IMG/VR virus record: IMGVR_UViG_3300031758_000004
Location: 62,001 to 126,000 of that record
Length of the DNA: 64,000 nt
Reading direction: 5' to 3' (one strand)
Source of the DNA: a virus
A program made the translations under genes and the position numbers. Below are positions 37,207-45,480 of this stretch, in pieces. The number at the start of each line of letters is the position of its first letter. Within the stretch, counting starts at the first letter, position 1. The notes under the pieces are model-generated. The model saw nothing but the letters and a program-made list of their open reading frames with translations. It had not been told where the DNA came from and did not search any database.

Positions 37207-37686
37207 ATGTCAGCACCTGTTTTTTTCAGTCAAAGTAATTATTTAAAAAAAGAAAACTCTTACTATAACCCTATTTATGGTAATTATTCTTTTGATACAG
37301 ATCTAACAGCATTTGGTGTTGTAAAAGAAAGAAAATTTAGAAAAATAAATAGAATACAGAGTGTTTTAAAATTAAAAGATGATAAGGATATTAAATCAAT
37401 TTATCCAATGTTAGATGAATTTGGATATTCAGTAACTGATTTTTTTATATTTAAATCTACTTGGGATTATGAATATCATTTAGAAACATTTGAATCTACG
37501 AATCCATCATATACTTATGATTTAAGTAATCTAAAATTCTATAATAAAAATAGAAATAATTATGAGAGAGTTTTAATAGATTGGAGAGATAATTTTGAAA
37601 TAAATACTGGTATTATCCCAACCGAAACTATTGATATTGGTAGACCAATTAGAAGTTTTAATATAAATAGAAATGATTATATATGA
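37207..37686 (+). CDS. Hypothetical structural-operon protein, 159 aa
   Basis: A Tyr/Asn/Asp-rich protein (YYNPIYGNYSFDTD, STWDYEYHLETF) with no membrane segment and no recognised domain. It starts 16 bases after the giant gene and overlaps the next gene by four bases (ATGA), so it belongs to the structural operon. It is probably a small tail or baseplate component. Confidence 0.7.
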   Translation: MSAPVFFSQSNYLKKENSYYNPIYGNYSFDTDLTAFGVVKERKFRKINRIQSVLKLKDDKDIKSIYPMLDEFGYSVTDFFIFKSTWDYEYHLETFESTNPSYTYDLSNLKFYNKNRNNYERVLIDWRDNFEINTGIIPTETIDIGRPIRSFNINRNDYI

Positions 37687-38372
37687 GAAGAAGTTACATA
37701 AGTCCTGAGTTTACACACAAAGATATAAATGGTAGTCTTAATATGGTTGAAGAAAGTAATTTCTTTGGATCCAAAATGCTTGAAATAGAAGACTCAATCT
37801 ATATTGATGTACAAGATATTATCTATTTTCAAAACTCAAATGGTGAGCAGATTGACTTATCATCAGAACAAATATTGGATTCAAACATCTACTCTTCATC
37901 AACTTCAAAAAAAAATTATCACTTATTGGAGCTAGATCAAACTCAATCTACATATACTAGAGATAATGCAACCCGTTGGATCATAACTATTGATTTAAGA
38001 AATATTTTAATAGATTATATTTTTGCAGAAATGAAGAGATGGAGAACTTTTGAAGGCATTAAAAATAATATGACATTGAATAATGATGTTAATTCATCTC
38101 TTAAAAATTACATAAATAATAATGTACTTGATAGATACAAGATCAATAGAGTTGACTTATATGTTGAGAATAAAGATTTGAGAAGTCAAAATCTACTTAG
38201 ATTTAAAAATAATTGGAATTCATCAGCGTTCAAACCCGAATTTCAAATGAAGAAACTTCAAACTGAAACTAAATTCGACGGAACATCAATAAAATTATTC
38301 TTTAATCAAGAAGTACCTAGTACACTATATAACTTTAACTACTATTTTAATTTATTATTCACTAAAATATAA
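37683..38372 (+). CDS. Hypothetical structural-operon protein, 229 aa
   Basis: It begins with Arg-rich MRRSYISPEF and contains a beta-rich first half, a helical middle (DYIFAEMKRWRTFEGIKNN) and a C-terminus with TSIKLFFNQEVPSTLYNFNYYF. No family was recognised. Its start overlaps the previous stop by four bases, and it is the last gene of the structural run; the next gene has a different character. A tail or neck protein is possible. Confidence 0.7.
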   Translation: MRRSYISPEFTHKDINGSLNMVEESNFFGSKMLEIEDSIYIDVQDIIYFQNSNGEQIDLSSEQILDSNIYSSSTSKKNYHLLELDQTQSTYTRDNATRWIITIDLRNILIDYIFAEMKRWRTFEGIKNNMTLNNDVNSSLKNYINNNVLDRYKINRVDLYVENKDLRSQNLLRFKNNWNSSAFKPEFQMKKLQTETKFDGTSIKLFFNQEVPSTLYNFNYYFNLLFTKI

Positions 38373-38406
38373 AACTTACTAAGTACCCAAAATATAATAT
38401 TTAAGT

Positions 38407-38793
38407 ATGGAAAATGAAGATTTATATAGAAATTTTGTAATCTTATTAAAGATGTTCAAAAATAGACCTTTTCATTTAGCTAAATATTTAATAGAGAATT
38501 CTGCTTTAACAGAGGATTTTATTAAAAAAGTAATGAATAGCTCTTCTTTAAAAGAACTTATAGATTCAAATGATCCTAAACAAAAAAATCTTTTTTTGGA
38601 TATAAATCAAATGAACAAATATTTTAATTCATTAACAGATGATATTAAAAGAATTGGTAATTCTAAGAATCCGGAAGAAATTGCAGCAGCACTTAATGAA
38701 AAGTTAGAAACTCTTATAAATGAAGAGAGATACGAAGATGCTGCGAGATTGAGAGATTATATGATTAAAAATAATATTAAAAGAATAAAATAA
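38407..38793 (+). CDS. UVR-motif protein, 128 aa
   Basis: The C-terminal 35 residues (AALNEKLETLINEERYEDAARLRDYM) match the UVR motif, the short helical hairpin shared by UvrB, UvrC, McsA and some Clp ATPases, which mediates protein pairing. The first 90 residues are helical and unrecognised. UvrB and UvrC themselves are absent here. It may dock onto a host repair or Clp protein through this motif; that is inference. It stands between the structural operon and the S1-domain gene, with a 59-base AT-rich gap after it. Confidence 0.72.
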   Translation: MENEDLYRNFVILLKMFKNRPFHLAKYLIENSALTEDFIKKVMNSSSLKELIDSNDPKQKNLFLDINQMNKYFNSLTDDIKRIGNSKNPEEIAAALNEKLETLINEERYEDAARLRDYMIKNNIKRIK

Positions 38794-38852
38794 TTTTTTA
38801 AACTTTTATATAAGTTAGTCAATATAATCATTAGTTAGTAACTTTTAAATTT

Positions 38853-39965
38853 ATGAATATGATAAACAAAATCGGTAATGAAGAGTTAGATTATCTCTTC
38901 GAAGACAATACGTTTTCACCAAGAAAAAACAAAAACAGAAAAATAGACAGTAAATTATCAGCACTTTACGATTCTATTGAAATTAATGTACCTAAAAAGA
39001 ATTCTGTGGTATCAGCAGTTTATGTTGGTAAAACATCAGAACAATTTTTATTTGAAGTTTCTGGTTATAAAGACTTCATCAGAATTGATAACAAGGGTAA
39101 TGAAGAAAAATACCTTAAAAATGCTGAATTTGGTGATGTAGTTGATGTCTTAATCTATGATATTAGTGATAAAAACTTCATGATCAAAGGATCTATCGCG
39201 AACTTATACGAGTCAAGAGCTCACGCTAACTTGAAATCTCTTGAGGAAGGAGAATCGGTAACAGCCTATATTAAATCACTTAATCCAGCGGGATATGATG
39301 TTGATGTATTCCACGGTGGTGTTACTCTTCCTGGATTTATGCCAAATACGTTGGCTGGTATCAACAAATTATTTGATCCAAATTCTATTGTTGGTGAAAC
39401 ATTTGAAGTAGCAATTGAGTCTTACTCAGACCATGAAGGTACTTATATTGTTAGTAGAAGAAAATTCTTACAATCACTTATCCCAGCAGCTATTAAAGAA
39501 CTTAATAACGAAACTGTTTACACAGGAAACGTTACAGGAACAGCTCCATTTGGTGTGTTTGTTGAATTTAACGAGTGTTTAACTGGTATGATTCACAAAG
39601 CAAATGTACACCCAGACTGGCAAGAAAAACTTAACGATATTAAACCTGGTTTTGAAATTGATTTTTATATCAAAGAGATCGTTAAAGATGCTAAAGGAGA
39701 CCCTACAAGAGATAAAATCATCTTAACTCAGATTTTAAGAGAAACTCTTTGGGACACTATCAAAAATGGTCAAACATTAAAAGGTTCTGTTAAAGATACT
39801 AAACAATTTGGTACTTTAATTAATCTTGATGATGAGACAGTTGGATTAATTCACACTTCAGAAATGGAGAAATTGAATAAGAAATTCAATGTTGGTCAAG
39901 ATTTAAACGTAAAAGTTTTATCTGTTGATCGTTCAAGTAGAAAAATATTCTTAACATTAGCTTAA
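38853..39965 (+). CDS. S1-domain RNA-binding protein (ribosomal protein S1-like)
   Basis: A 370-residue protein built from four S1/OB-type domains at about 45-115, 130-205, 218-295 and 302-370. The last two are the clearest: GNVTGTAPFGVFVEFNECLTGMIHKANV and GSVKDTKQFGTLINLDDETVGLIHTSEM, each with the FGxxV/I core. The first two are diverged. Bacterial S1 brings mRNA to the 30S subunit; a phage version could favour phage messages, which here lack strong Shine-Dalgarno sites. The start could also be the Met at codon 3. A strong terminator follows, so the gene ends its unit. Confidence 0.85.
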   Translation: MNMINKIGNEELDYLFEDNTFSPRKNKNRKIDSKLSALYDSIEINVPKKNSVVSAVYVGKTSEQFLFEVSGYKDFIRIDNKGNEEKYLKNAEFGDVVDVLIYDISDKNFMIKGSIANLYESRAHANLKSLEEGESVTAYIKSLNPAGYDVDVFHGGVTLPGFMPNTLAGINKLFDPNSIVGETFEVAIESYSDHEGTYIVSRRKFLQSLIPAAIKELNNETVYTGNVTGTAPFGVFVEFNECLTGMIHKANVHPDWQEKLNDIKPGFEIDFYIKEIVKDAKGDPTRDKIILTQILRETLWDTIKNGQTLKGSVKDTKQFGTLINLDDETVGLIHTSEMEKLNKKFNVGQDLNVKVLSVDRSSRKIFLTLA

Positions 39966-39987
39966 GATTATTTAAAACTCTTTAAAA

Positions 39988-40015
39988 AACCTCTGAAACT
40001 TTCAGAGGTTTTTTT
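39988..40015 (+). terminator. Rho-independent terminator
   Basis: CCTCTGAA / TTCAGAGG stem (extended by A/T pairs) with a 3-base ACT loop and a T run, 22 bases after the S1-domain gene stop. Confidence 0.9.
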
Positions 40016-40026
40016 ATATAAAATTT

Positions 40027-40413
40027 ATGGAAAAAAAGTTACCCGATAGTTATGTACCTGATAGGTATTCTAAAGCATATCCAACTGAAATTGGTTCACA
40101 ACCATTTGAACCCGATAATATTGAGTTGTTTAAACTTGATAAATCCAATAGATTAAAACATCATTATACTCAAAGATTTAACGAAATTAAATCTCAATAT
40201 GAAGATTTGATGAATAGTATAAATTTAAATGAACGTATTTATAAATCTAAGTATAACTTTCAACCAATTGTTGGAAATAATTATTATCTTTATTCGAATG
40301 GTGAATATGAATTTTTATCTATTATATCACCAGAAGAATGGAAAAATAAATATGTATTCATTGGTAAGTATCAATTACTAACTGATGGGATGTGGCTTCA
40401 AATAAATGATTAG
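40027..40413 (+). CDS. DUF2452-like protein, 128 aa
   Basis: It matches the DUF2452 family by its successive elements: PTEIGSQPFEPDNIELFK, an HHYTQRFNEIKSQYEDLM helix, NERIYKSKYNFQPIVGNNYYLY, and LSIISPEEW. Function is unknown; the family is present in bacteria and phages. It begins a few bases after a terminator, with no TTTAATATATAC motif visible, and overlaps the next gene by eight bases. Confidence 0.78.
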   Translation: MEKKLPDSYVPDRYSKAYPTEIGSQPFEPDNIELFKLDKSNRLKHHYTQRFNEIKSQYEDLMNSINLNERIYKSKYNFQPIVGNNYYLYSNGEYEFLSIISPEEWKNKYVFIGKYQLLTDGMWLQIND

Positions 40414-40759
40414 TACAATAGAAATTATAAAATCATCCTTAATAGAAATTAAAAAGTCTATTAAAATATTATTTTGTCGTCATCAAATGAGAGGTTGGGA
40501 TATGAAGTGGTTTGTAGAAGATGAAACATCATACTTCTATGATAGATTTAATGGTAAAGTCTGGAAAGATGTATTTTGTCAATGTCAAAAATGTGGTGTT
40601 AAATATAAAAAATCTTTATTAGTTGGTAAGTTTGGTAAGTGGGAGCGTAGTAATTTCACACCAACTAATAATTCATATATTGAAGTTGAAATTATTGAAT
40701 CCGGTAAAGAATCAAAAAGACAAAAAAGAGATAGAATACTTAGAGATTTACTAGATTAA
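40406..40759 (+). CDS. Hypothetical protein with Cys pairs, 117 aa
   Basis: A basic protein with C24-x-H in LFCRHQMRGW and CQCQKC (about 60-65), which could bind zinc. The C-terminus is charged (GKESKRQKRDRILRDLLD). It overlaps its upstream neighbour by eight bases and converges on the next minus-strand gene by four. An upstream-shifted start is possible, since the first 20 residues are weakly conserved in character. No family was recognised. Confidence 0.65.
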   Translation: MISTIEIIKSSLIEIKKSIKILFCRHQMRGWDMKWFVEDETSYFYDRFNGKVWKDVFCQCQKCGVKYKKSLLVGKFGKWERSNFTPTNNSYIEVEIIESGKESKRQKRDRILRDLLD

Positions 40760-41220
40760 ACCACAATAACATGCTGACCTGGATATGTTGTGAAATTCGG
40801 TTTAGTCATTATAGTTATTATAGTTAATGTAAATTCCCATTCTCCTGGTTGAAGAATACAAACAATATTTAAGTTATTCTCTTTGTTTTTTATAACAAAT
40901 CTATTAAAATCACCAGCTTTAACACCTCTTGTTGGATAATCATCCTCATTTTGATAGATATCAAATTCATCCTGCATTAAATCAATAGTAAGTTGCTCAA
41001 TAGCCTTTTCAATAGTTTCTACTATATCATCATCTGTTATCTTATCATCCACACCATGTCTCCATTGACGATCTGATGTGTGTGTTGGTTTTTCAATCTC
41101 AACTCTAATCTCAACTGGTTGTTTTAAATAGCCAATCTCAACAGGTTTTCTAGCAGCCATAGCTCTTCTGTCTATATAAGGTCTACCTTTAAATGCTTCA
41201 AATAATTTAATATGTTTCAT
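40756..41220 (-). CDS. Hypothetical protein with MKHIKLFEAF leader, 154 aa
   Basis: The N-terminus MKHIKLFEAFKGR is the kind of short leader often seen at the start of phage virion proteins, resembling the capsid-targeting sequence of T4 internal proteins. The body is acidic and mixed alpha/beta (DDIVETIEKAIEQLTIDLM, NIVCILQPGEWEFTLTI). It may be packaged in the head and ejected, but this is inference from the leader alone. A minus-strand copy of the promoter motif ends 22 bases before its ATG. Confidence 0.68.
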   Translation of the reverse strand: MKHIKLFEAFKGRPYIDRRAMAARKPVEIGYLKQPVEIRVEIEKPTHTSDRQWRHGVDDKITDDDIVETIEKAIEQLTIDLMQDEFDIYQNEDDYPTRGVKAGDFNRFVIKNKENNLNIVCILQPGEWEFTLTIITIMTKPNFTTYPGQHVIVV

Positions 41221-41241
41221 AAAATAAAAAAAATTCTTAAT

Positions 41242-41252
41242 GTATATATTAA
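41242..41252 (-). promoter_or_regulatory. Putative phage promoter motif TTAATATATAC, minus strand
   Basis: The motif reads leftward and its last base lies 22 bases before the ATG at 41220. It overlaps a perfect 8-bp inverted repeat (41234-41241 TTCTTAAT and 41248-41255 ATTAAGAA). Confidence 0.62.
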
Positions 41253-41302
41253 GAACTCAATTTACTTTTTTTATCCATAAGTAGGTTCGGAGACCTAAGA
41301 CT

Positions 41303-41358
41303 ATTTTATATATACAATAAAAAGTATATTTGAAAATGTATTATATTGTATATAAAAT
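41303..41358 (+). promoter_or_regulatory. Inverted repeat flanking an endonuclease start codon
   Basis: ATTTTATATATACAATA (41303-41319) can pair with TATTGTATATAAAAT (41344-41358): 9 bp, a 2-base bulge, then 6 bp. The ATG at 41336 lies in the loop. The left arm contains the promoter-like TTTTATATATAC, so an internally started message would lack that arm. Confidence 0.55.
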
Positions 41359-42217
41359 AAAAAATATATTGAATGGTAAAATTTATGTGGGAATACATAA
41401 GACCTATGATATAAACGATTCCTATATGGGATCCGGTAAAAATTTAAAATTAGACTTAAAGTTATATGGACGAGAAAATTTCACAAAAGAGGTATTATAC
41501 ATTTTTGATAATAGAGATGACATGATATTAATGGAAAAGAAAATTGTTAATAGGGAATTCATAGAACGAAAAGACACATATAATATTATACTAGGTGGTG
41601 GGTGGAGACCAAATAATGGTTCTATTTTAGTAGAAAATGAGATTGGTAAAAGATTTAGAGTTTCAAAAGATGATCCAGATTTTATATCTGGTAAATTAAA
41701 ATCAACATTGAGTGACTTTATAATGGCAGTTGACTCAGATGGTAATAATTATCGCGTTAAAAAAGACGATCCAAGAATTATATCAGGTGAGATATTCTCA
41801 AAAATTAAAGGAAAGACTTTAATAATTGACAAAAATGGAATTAAAAAATGGGTTTCAGTAAATGACCCAAAATTCTTAAATGGTGAATACAAGCATATAA
41901 CAAAGGATCGAGTAATAAGCGAAGAGACAAGAGAAAAATTTAAGAAAATTCCAAAAGGTGGTGGGAAAAATCCAATGTATAACAGAACATTTGTTACTAA
42001 TATAGAAGATGGGAAAACTATAGCTGTATCTAAAGACGACCTATCAACCTATTTACAAAATGGATTTTACCTAGGTCGCCCAAAAGAAAAAACAAATAAC
42101 CAATTAAACACCAAGTGGATTAAGAATGATATATTAAAAAAATCAAAACAAGTTAGTTTGGACCAATTAGATCTATACTTAAATGATGGTTGGTCATTGG
42201 GTAGAAAATTCTATTAA
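41336..42217 (+). CDS. GIY-YIG homing endonuclease with repeated DNA-binding segments
   Basis: I used the ATG at 41336; an in-frame TTG at 41330 is only two codons longer. The 293-residue protein starts MYYIVYKIKN and has KIYVGIHK, the GIY-YIG pair, then a conserved NGS... region. Residues about 100-190 repeat a short motif three or four times, V-x-x-(D/N)-DP-x-x-(I/L)-x-(S/N)-G (for example VSKDDPDFISGK, VKKDDPRIISGE, VSVNDPKFLNGE), with a further related segment near the end. These are probably DNA-binding modules of a homing enzyme. It is on the plus strand between two minus-strand genes and overlaps the next stop by four bases. Confidence 0.82.
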   Translation: MYYIVYKIKNILNGKIYVGIHKTYDINDSYMGSGKNLKLDLKLYGRENFTKEVLYIFDNRDDMILMEKKIVNREFIERKDTYNIILGGGWRPNNGSILVENEIGKRFRVSKDDPDFISGKLKSTLSDFIMAVDSDGNNYRVKKDDPRIISGEIFSKIKGKTLIIDKNGIKKWVSVNDPKFLNGEYKHITKDRVISEETREKFKKIPKGGGKNPMYNRTFVTNIEDGKTIAVSKDDLSTYLQNGFYLGRPKEKTNNQLNTKWIKNDILKKSKQVSLDQLDLYLNDGWSLGRKFY

Positions 42218-42708
42218 TCGTGATCGTATTCATCAACATCAACACCATTTTTAGTTACTGTTATTTCTGTATGATCTCCATATTTACTTAGATAAAAATC
42301 ATCATCAAATAATTGTAAAAAATCTTTAATCTCAGTAACTAAATTATCCAATCTTTCATCATAGTTTGGATTTTCAAACTCTACTCGATTATCATACTTT
42401 TTAGTTACTCTGTTCCAAGTACCCCAATTTGTTACTTTTATTTTTTGAATATTTTCCAATTCATCACAATAAACATCATTTACTTTTATGTAATCTGTGT
42501 TTGCTGAGAACACTGTCGCGTCCCCGTCGTTAAAATAGGGTGTGTATTGGTTCCAAGCGAATGACTCAATCACATCTGAGTTTTTAGTAAAAAAATCTTT
42601 ACACCAAGAGTCAAAAAGATCTGATGAAGCATCATCCAATTCAGTTCTTTTAGACCTTAACTCCTTTTTAAGTTTTTTAAGGTTTTCTAGTTTTTCGTTT
42701 ATTTCCAT
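42214..42708 (-). CDS. Conserved phage-type hypothetical protein, 164 aa
   Basis: It has a helical N-terminus (LENLKKLKKELRSKR), then WNQYTPYFNDGDATVFSANTD, a stretch with WGTWNRVTKKYDN, and an acidic C-terminal end. The FNDGD/VFSA segment reminds me of a family of unknown-function proteins in other phages. No membrane segment or catalytic motif is evident. It lies between two homing endonuclease genes. Confidence 0.68.
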   Translation of the reverse strand: MEINEKLENLKKLKKELRSKRTELDDASSDLFDSWCKDFFTKNSDVIESFAWNQYTPYFNDGDATVFSANTDYIKVNDVYCDELENIQKIKVTNWGTWNRVTKKYDNRVEFENPNYDERLDNLVTEIKDFLQLFDDDFYLSKYGDHTEITVTKNGVDVDEYDHD

Positions 42709-42718
42709 ATTATATTAT

Positions 42719-43297
42719 TTAATTGTTGTTAAAAAAATATCCAGGTTTTATATCAAAATTCTCATTTTTGTTGTTTGAACTTACTAATTCACACATTTTG
42801 AAAAAATAATCCTCTGGAAAGTTATTCTTCATTTTATTTATATCTCTATGTAACCATTGAACATTACCGACTATATATCCTTTATTACTATCAATTCTAT
42901 CTAAAGTCGCGGTTTTGTATTTTTTATCACTACACTTTTCATTTAAATAAATTGGTATCTTTGATAAAGCACACTTTCCATCTTGTTTTAAAAATAAATC
43001 CCAAAGAAATTCAATAGTCAAATCAAAAGTCAATTTTCTATCTCTAGCATTTAATTTTATTGTTGTAAAAAGATCTGATGATAACTCACCACATCCTTTC
43101 CATGATTTGTGATTTTTACCTCTATTTTCAATATGATACTCATTTATACATCCTTTGCAATGACTTTGTGATCTTATTTGTGATGTTCTGAACTCATATA
43201 CTCTACCACATTTATGTTCAGCTTTCCAATAACCTTTCTTTTCAGATCTTTCTAATAATTTAAATCCATTTATAACATCATTATCTTTCCACTTCAT
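42719..43297 (-). CDS. HNH-type endonuclease (likely homing)
   Basis: A 192-residue protein. The N-terminal half has zinc-ligand-like residues (KAEHKCGRVYEFRTSQIRS, HCKGC). The C-terminal half holds an HNH-like core: GKCALSKIPIYLN, ATLDRIDSNKGYIVGNVQWLHRDINKMK, where the DRID...GNVQW pattern is typical of phage HNH homing enzymes. It would cut DNA at a target and spread by recombination. It sits in the minus-strand block without an obvious host gene. Its start is preceded by a perfect inverted repeat at 43302-43327. Confidence 0.82.
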   Translation of the reverse strand: MKWKDNDVINGFKLLERSEKKGYWKAEHKCGRVYEFRTSQIRSQSHCKGCINEYHIENRGKNHKSWKGCGELSSDLFTTIKLNARDRKLTFDLTIEFLWDLFLKQDGKCALSKIPIYLNEKCSDKKYKTATLDRIDSNKGYIVGNVQWLHRDINKMKNNFPEDYFFKMCELVSSNNKNENFDIKPGYFFNNN

Positions 43298-43301
43298 ATT
43301 A

Positions 43302-43327
43302 GTATTTTATTTTTATATATAAAATAC
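43302..43327 (-). promoter_or_regulatory. Perfect 9-bp hairpin just upstream of an HNH gene
   Basis: GTATTTTAT (43302-43310) and ATAAAATAC (43319-43327), with an 8-base loop. On the minus strand the promoter-like TTTTATATATAAA (43324-43312) covers the outer arm and loop, and the near arm lies four bases before the ATG, where it would block ribosome binding in long transcripts. Confidence 0.62.
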
Positions 43328-43360
43328 AAGATACTCCCTTTTATCGTAGGGTGTGTGTTG

Positions 43361-44101
43361 TTATTTGTTTGTTTCTATTAATTCTAATAAATCTTTAAGA
43401 GGCAACTCCAATAATCTTTCAAAATCTTTATTTTGTATTCCTAATTTTCGATCATGTTTTTCACATGCCCAATCAATAATTGATAATTTATGTCTATTAG
43501 GATCTAAAATTGACATTGCTAATGATTTAATTAAATCTAAATCAGGATTTTCCGAGTAGTCTAATTTTCTTGAAATCGGTTTATCAAAAACATTAAGTTT
43601 CTCATTATTTAATAATTCATTTAAGTTAGCATCTCTTAACTCCTGAGTAGTCATTTTTCTGAAATTCCAAGAGTTATATTTCATAACTCTCTTAACTCCA
43701 ACAAACTTAATTTTATTCTCACTACTTGTGTAATTGTTACCAGTCCAACTTTGTACTTGTTTAGTTTTAGTATCTAAACTTTCAATTTTATAATAACCAC
43801 CGTTTACAATAGTTTTATAGTTATCTGTTTTACAAACAAGTATATCACCAACTTTTAATTCTTCAAACTTTGCACTATCACTGATAAAAGTAGTCATAAC
43901 GTTATTGATATCTGTTCTTGGAACATCATTACCATTAACATCAGTAAATTGAGTTACTCTAAACCATCCTTTAACTTCTTTTAAGACTATTCTACCCTCC
44001 ATCCAACGATTTTGGTTAGTACCACTATTGAAAAGTTTATCAACTTCATAAGTAGAACCTTTAATTAAACGTTTTGACGTAGATTTGGCTATTACATACA
44101 T
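43361..44101 (-). CDS. Hypothetical protein, 246 aa
   Basis: A mixed alpha/beta protein that begins MYVIAKSTSKRLIKG and has two short SH3-like beta segments (GWFRVTQFTDVNG, VGDILVCKTDNYKTIVNGGYYKI), then a helical C-terminus (DFERLLELPLKDLLELIETNK). The beta segments with KG-x-Y pattern suggest two small barrel domains. No family was recognised. It starts one base after the DUF6915-like gene and is probably in the same operon. The 63 bases after its upstream endonuclease neighbour hold the hairpin described separately. Confidence 0.68.
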   Translation of the reverse strand: MYVIAKSTSKRLIKGSTYEVDKLFNSGTNQNRWMEGRIVLKEVKGWFRVTQFTDVNGNDVPRTDINNVMTTFISDSAKFEELKVGDILVCKTDNYKTIVNGGYYKIESLDTKTKQVQSWTGNNYTSSENKIKFVGVKRVMKYNSWNFRKMTTQELRDANLNELLNNEKLNVFDKPISRKLDYSENPDLDLIKSLAMSILDPNRHKLSIIDWACEKHDRKLGIQNKDFERLLELPLKDLLELIETNK

Positions 44102-44102
44102 A

Positions 44103-44498
44103 TTAATCCATATTTACTTTAATATTGCCCTTTTCACTTAATTTTTTAAATGATGATGGGCTACCTTTAATACCATTTTGCATCCAATCTTGAAACTCCA
44201 TATTTTCTAAATAGTCTTGAGCAGTTGGAATAAATCTCATACCAAAATCTTCTAAAATATGTTGTTCACAAATATCTTTTACAGAAACTACTTTACCAAC
44301 AGAGTTTGTAATAGTATATCCAAAAATTGGAATCATAACTTCATGAATCCAGAATGAATTATGCGTCAAGCATCTGTGTCGATTATCTGAAATATAAGCC
44401 TTTGAGCAATCCATTTTGATATGAATTGGTAAATAATCTTCTACTTCACCACCGAACTTTCTAGCTGAAGATTTTGAATGTACATAAGCGTTTGCCAT
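44103..44498 (-). CDS. DUF6915-like protein, 131 aa
   Basis: It opens MANAYVHSKSSARKFGGEVEDYLPIH and continues with DCSKAYISDNRHRCLTHNSFWI, VGKVVSVKDICEQHILEDFG and IPTAQDYLENM, which together match the phage family DUF6915. Conserved His and Asp residues (HSKSSARKFGG, RHRCLTH, EQH) could bind a metal. Function is unknown. It is two bases from the DUF1937-like gene. Confidence 0.78.
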   Translation of the reverse strand: MANAYVHSKSSARKFGGEVEDYLPIHIKMDCSKAYISDNRHRCLTHNSFWIHEVMIPIFGYTITNSVGKVVSVKDICEQHILEDFGMRFIPTAQDYLENMEFQDWMQNGIKGSPSSFKKLSEKGNIKVNMD

Positions 44499-44500
44499 AA

Positions 44501-44830
44501 TTAAAATTTTTGAATATAAATAACTTCTTTTCCTATTTCTTTAGCGTATTTAATCTCGTCATTAACACCGACTGAATTTTTAGTTGCTAAATCATTAAAG
44601 TTTATAACATGGACTTCATCACACCATCTGATAAACTCCATATCTAATTCTTTCCAAGTGTCCCATGATCCATCCAAACCACCAAGTTTTGATATTGGAT
44701 GTGACATACTAATTGGTGAAAATACAAAGTGACCCTCATTAATTAGTTTCGCTGCTTCTTTATTAGCCAAGTCGAAACTAAGATCCTCATAACCCGTGTA
44801 TGCGATTGCTAAATATATTTTTTTTCTCAT
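44501..44830 (-). CDS. DUF1937-like, nucleoside deoxyribosyltransferase-fold protein
   Basis: A 109-residue protein matching the DUF1937/nucleoside 2-deoxyribosyltransferase fold: KKIYLAIAYTG at the start, AAKLINEGHFVFSPISMSHPIS, GSWDTWKELDMEFIRWCDEVHVI and SVGVNDEIKYAKEIGKEVIYI. This fold binds and cleaves or transfers nucleoside bases; short phage members are thought to act in nucleotide salvage. The start codon overlaps the CoaE-like stop by one base (TAATG), linking it to nucleotide metabolism next door. Confidence 0.8.
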   Translation of the reverse strand: MRKKIYLAIAYTGYEDLSFDLANKEAAKLINEGHFVFSPISMSHPISKLGGLDGSWDTWKELDMEFIRWCDEVHVINFNDLATKNSVGVNDEIKYAKEIGKEVIYIQKF

Positions 44831-45480
44831 TATAATAAATTAGGATTAAAATCTTCTCCGTAAGTTGTTTGTTCTTTCAATAAGTACTTATCAACAATTT
44901 TTTGATCAACTCTACTTATTTGGTCTATAATATCACCATAAGATGGAACTGCTCCTAAGTAATTACTTAATACAAAGTCTCCATAAGAGTTTTTACATAA
45001 CTCGTCTAACTCAGAACTTATCAATTGTTTGATTTTATGCTCTTCTAACTTTGTTGATTTTTTACAACGATCTATTCTTTCGTCTCTTGAAGAGAAAACA
45101 GTAATGTTATAATCCATTACTTTATGCCATTCTCTTTCATATAAAATAGAAGAGTGGAAGATAGTATAGACTTTTTGTTTATGACGTTTATTGAACTCGT
45201 CATAAGCATTTAACAATTCATACTCGACAATATCAAGTAAATCATCAAACTTTCTCTTTTCTGAAAACTTATTCAAATCAAGTAAATCACCTTTTAGTGA
45301 AAAAACATCACCAAACGCACTTCTGATTTTATAATTAATCTCATAATTATAATTAAGAATAAATTTAAGTACAACATCTGCATTAAATACCGGAACACCG
45401 ATTTGTTCAAATATTCTACAACAAACATCTTTACCTGAATATCTATTACCTGATAAGCCTACTTTTATCATATTTTTCAT
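44830..45480 (-). CDS. CoaE-like P-loop kinase (dephospho-CoA or dNMP kinase)
   Basis: The start is taken at the ATG at 45480 (a second at 45471); a longer in-frame extension to 45642 would overlap the divergent primase gene and adds only low-complexity residues. The product has a P-loop KVGLSGNRYSGKDV, the substrate segment VFNADVVLKFIL (compare DAD in CoaE), and a C-terminal CKKSTKLEEHKIKQLISSELDEL. T4 dNMP kinase (gp1) is of the same superfamily, so nucleotide kinase is as likely as dephospho-CoA kinase. It is coupled to the DUF1937-like gene. Confidence 0.78.
   Translation of the reverse strand: MKNMIKVGLSGNRYSGKDVCCRIFEQIGVPVFNADVVLKFILNYNYEINYKIRSAFGDVFSLKGDLLDLNKFSEKRKFDDLLDIVEYELLNAYDEFNKRHKQKVYTIFHSSILYEREWHKVMDYNITVFSSRDERIDRCKKSTKLEEHKIKQLISSELDELCKNSYGDFVLSNYLGAVPSYGDIIDQISRVDQKIVDKYLLKEQTTYGEDFNPNLL

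Noticed and set aside
41282-41299. TAGGT/ACCTA hairpin as a terminator or tRNA arm
   Set aside because: A 5-bp stem without T run; no cloverleaf could be built around it.
41330-41335. TTG start two codons before the GIY-YIG gene
   Set aside because: The ATG at 41336 is a better start and the family begins at YYIVYKI.
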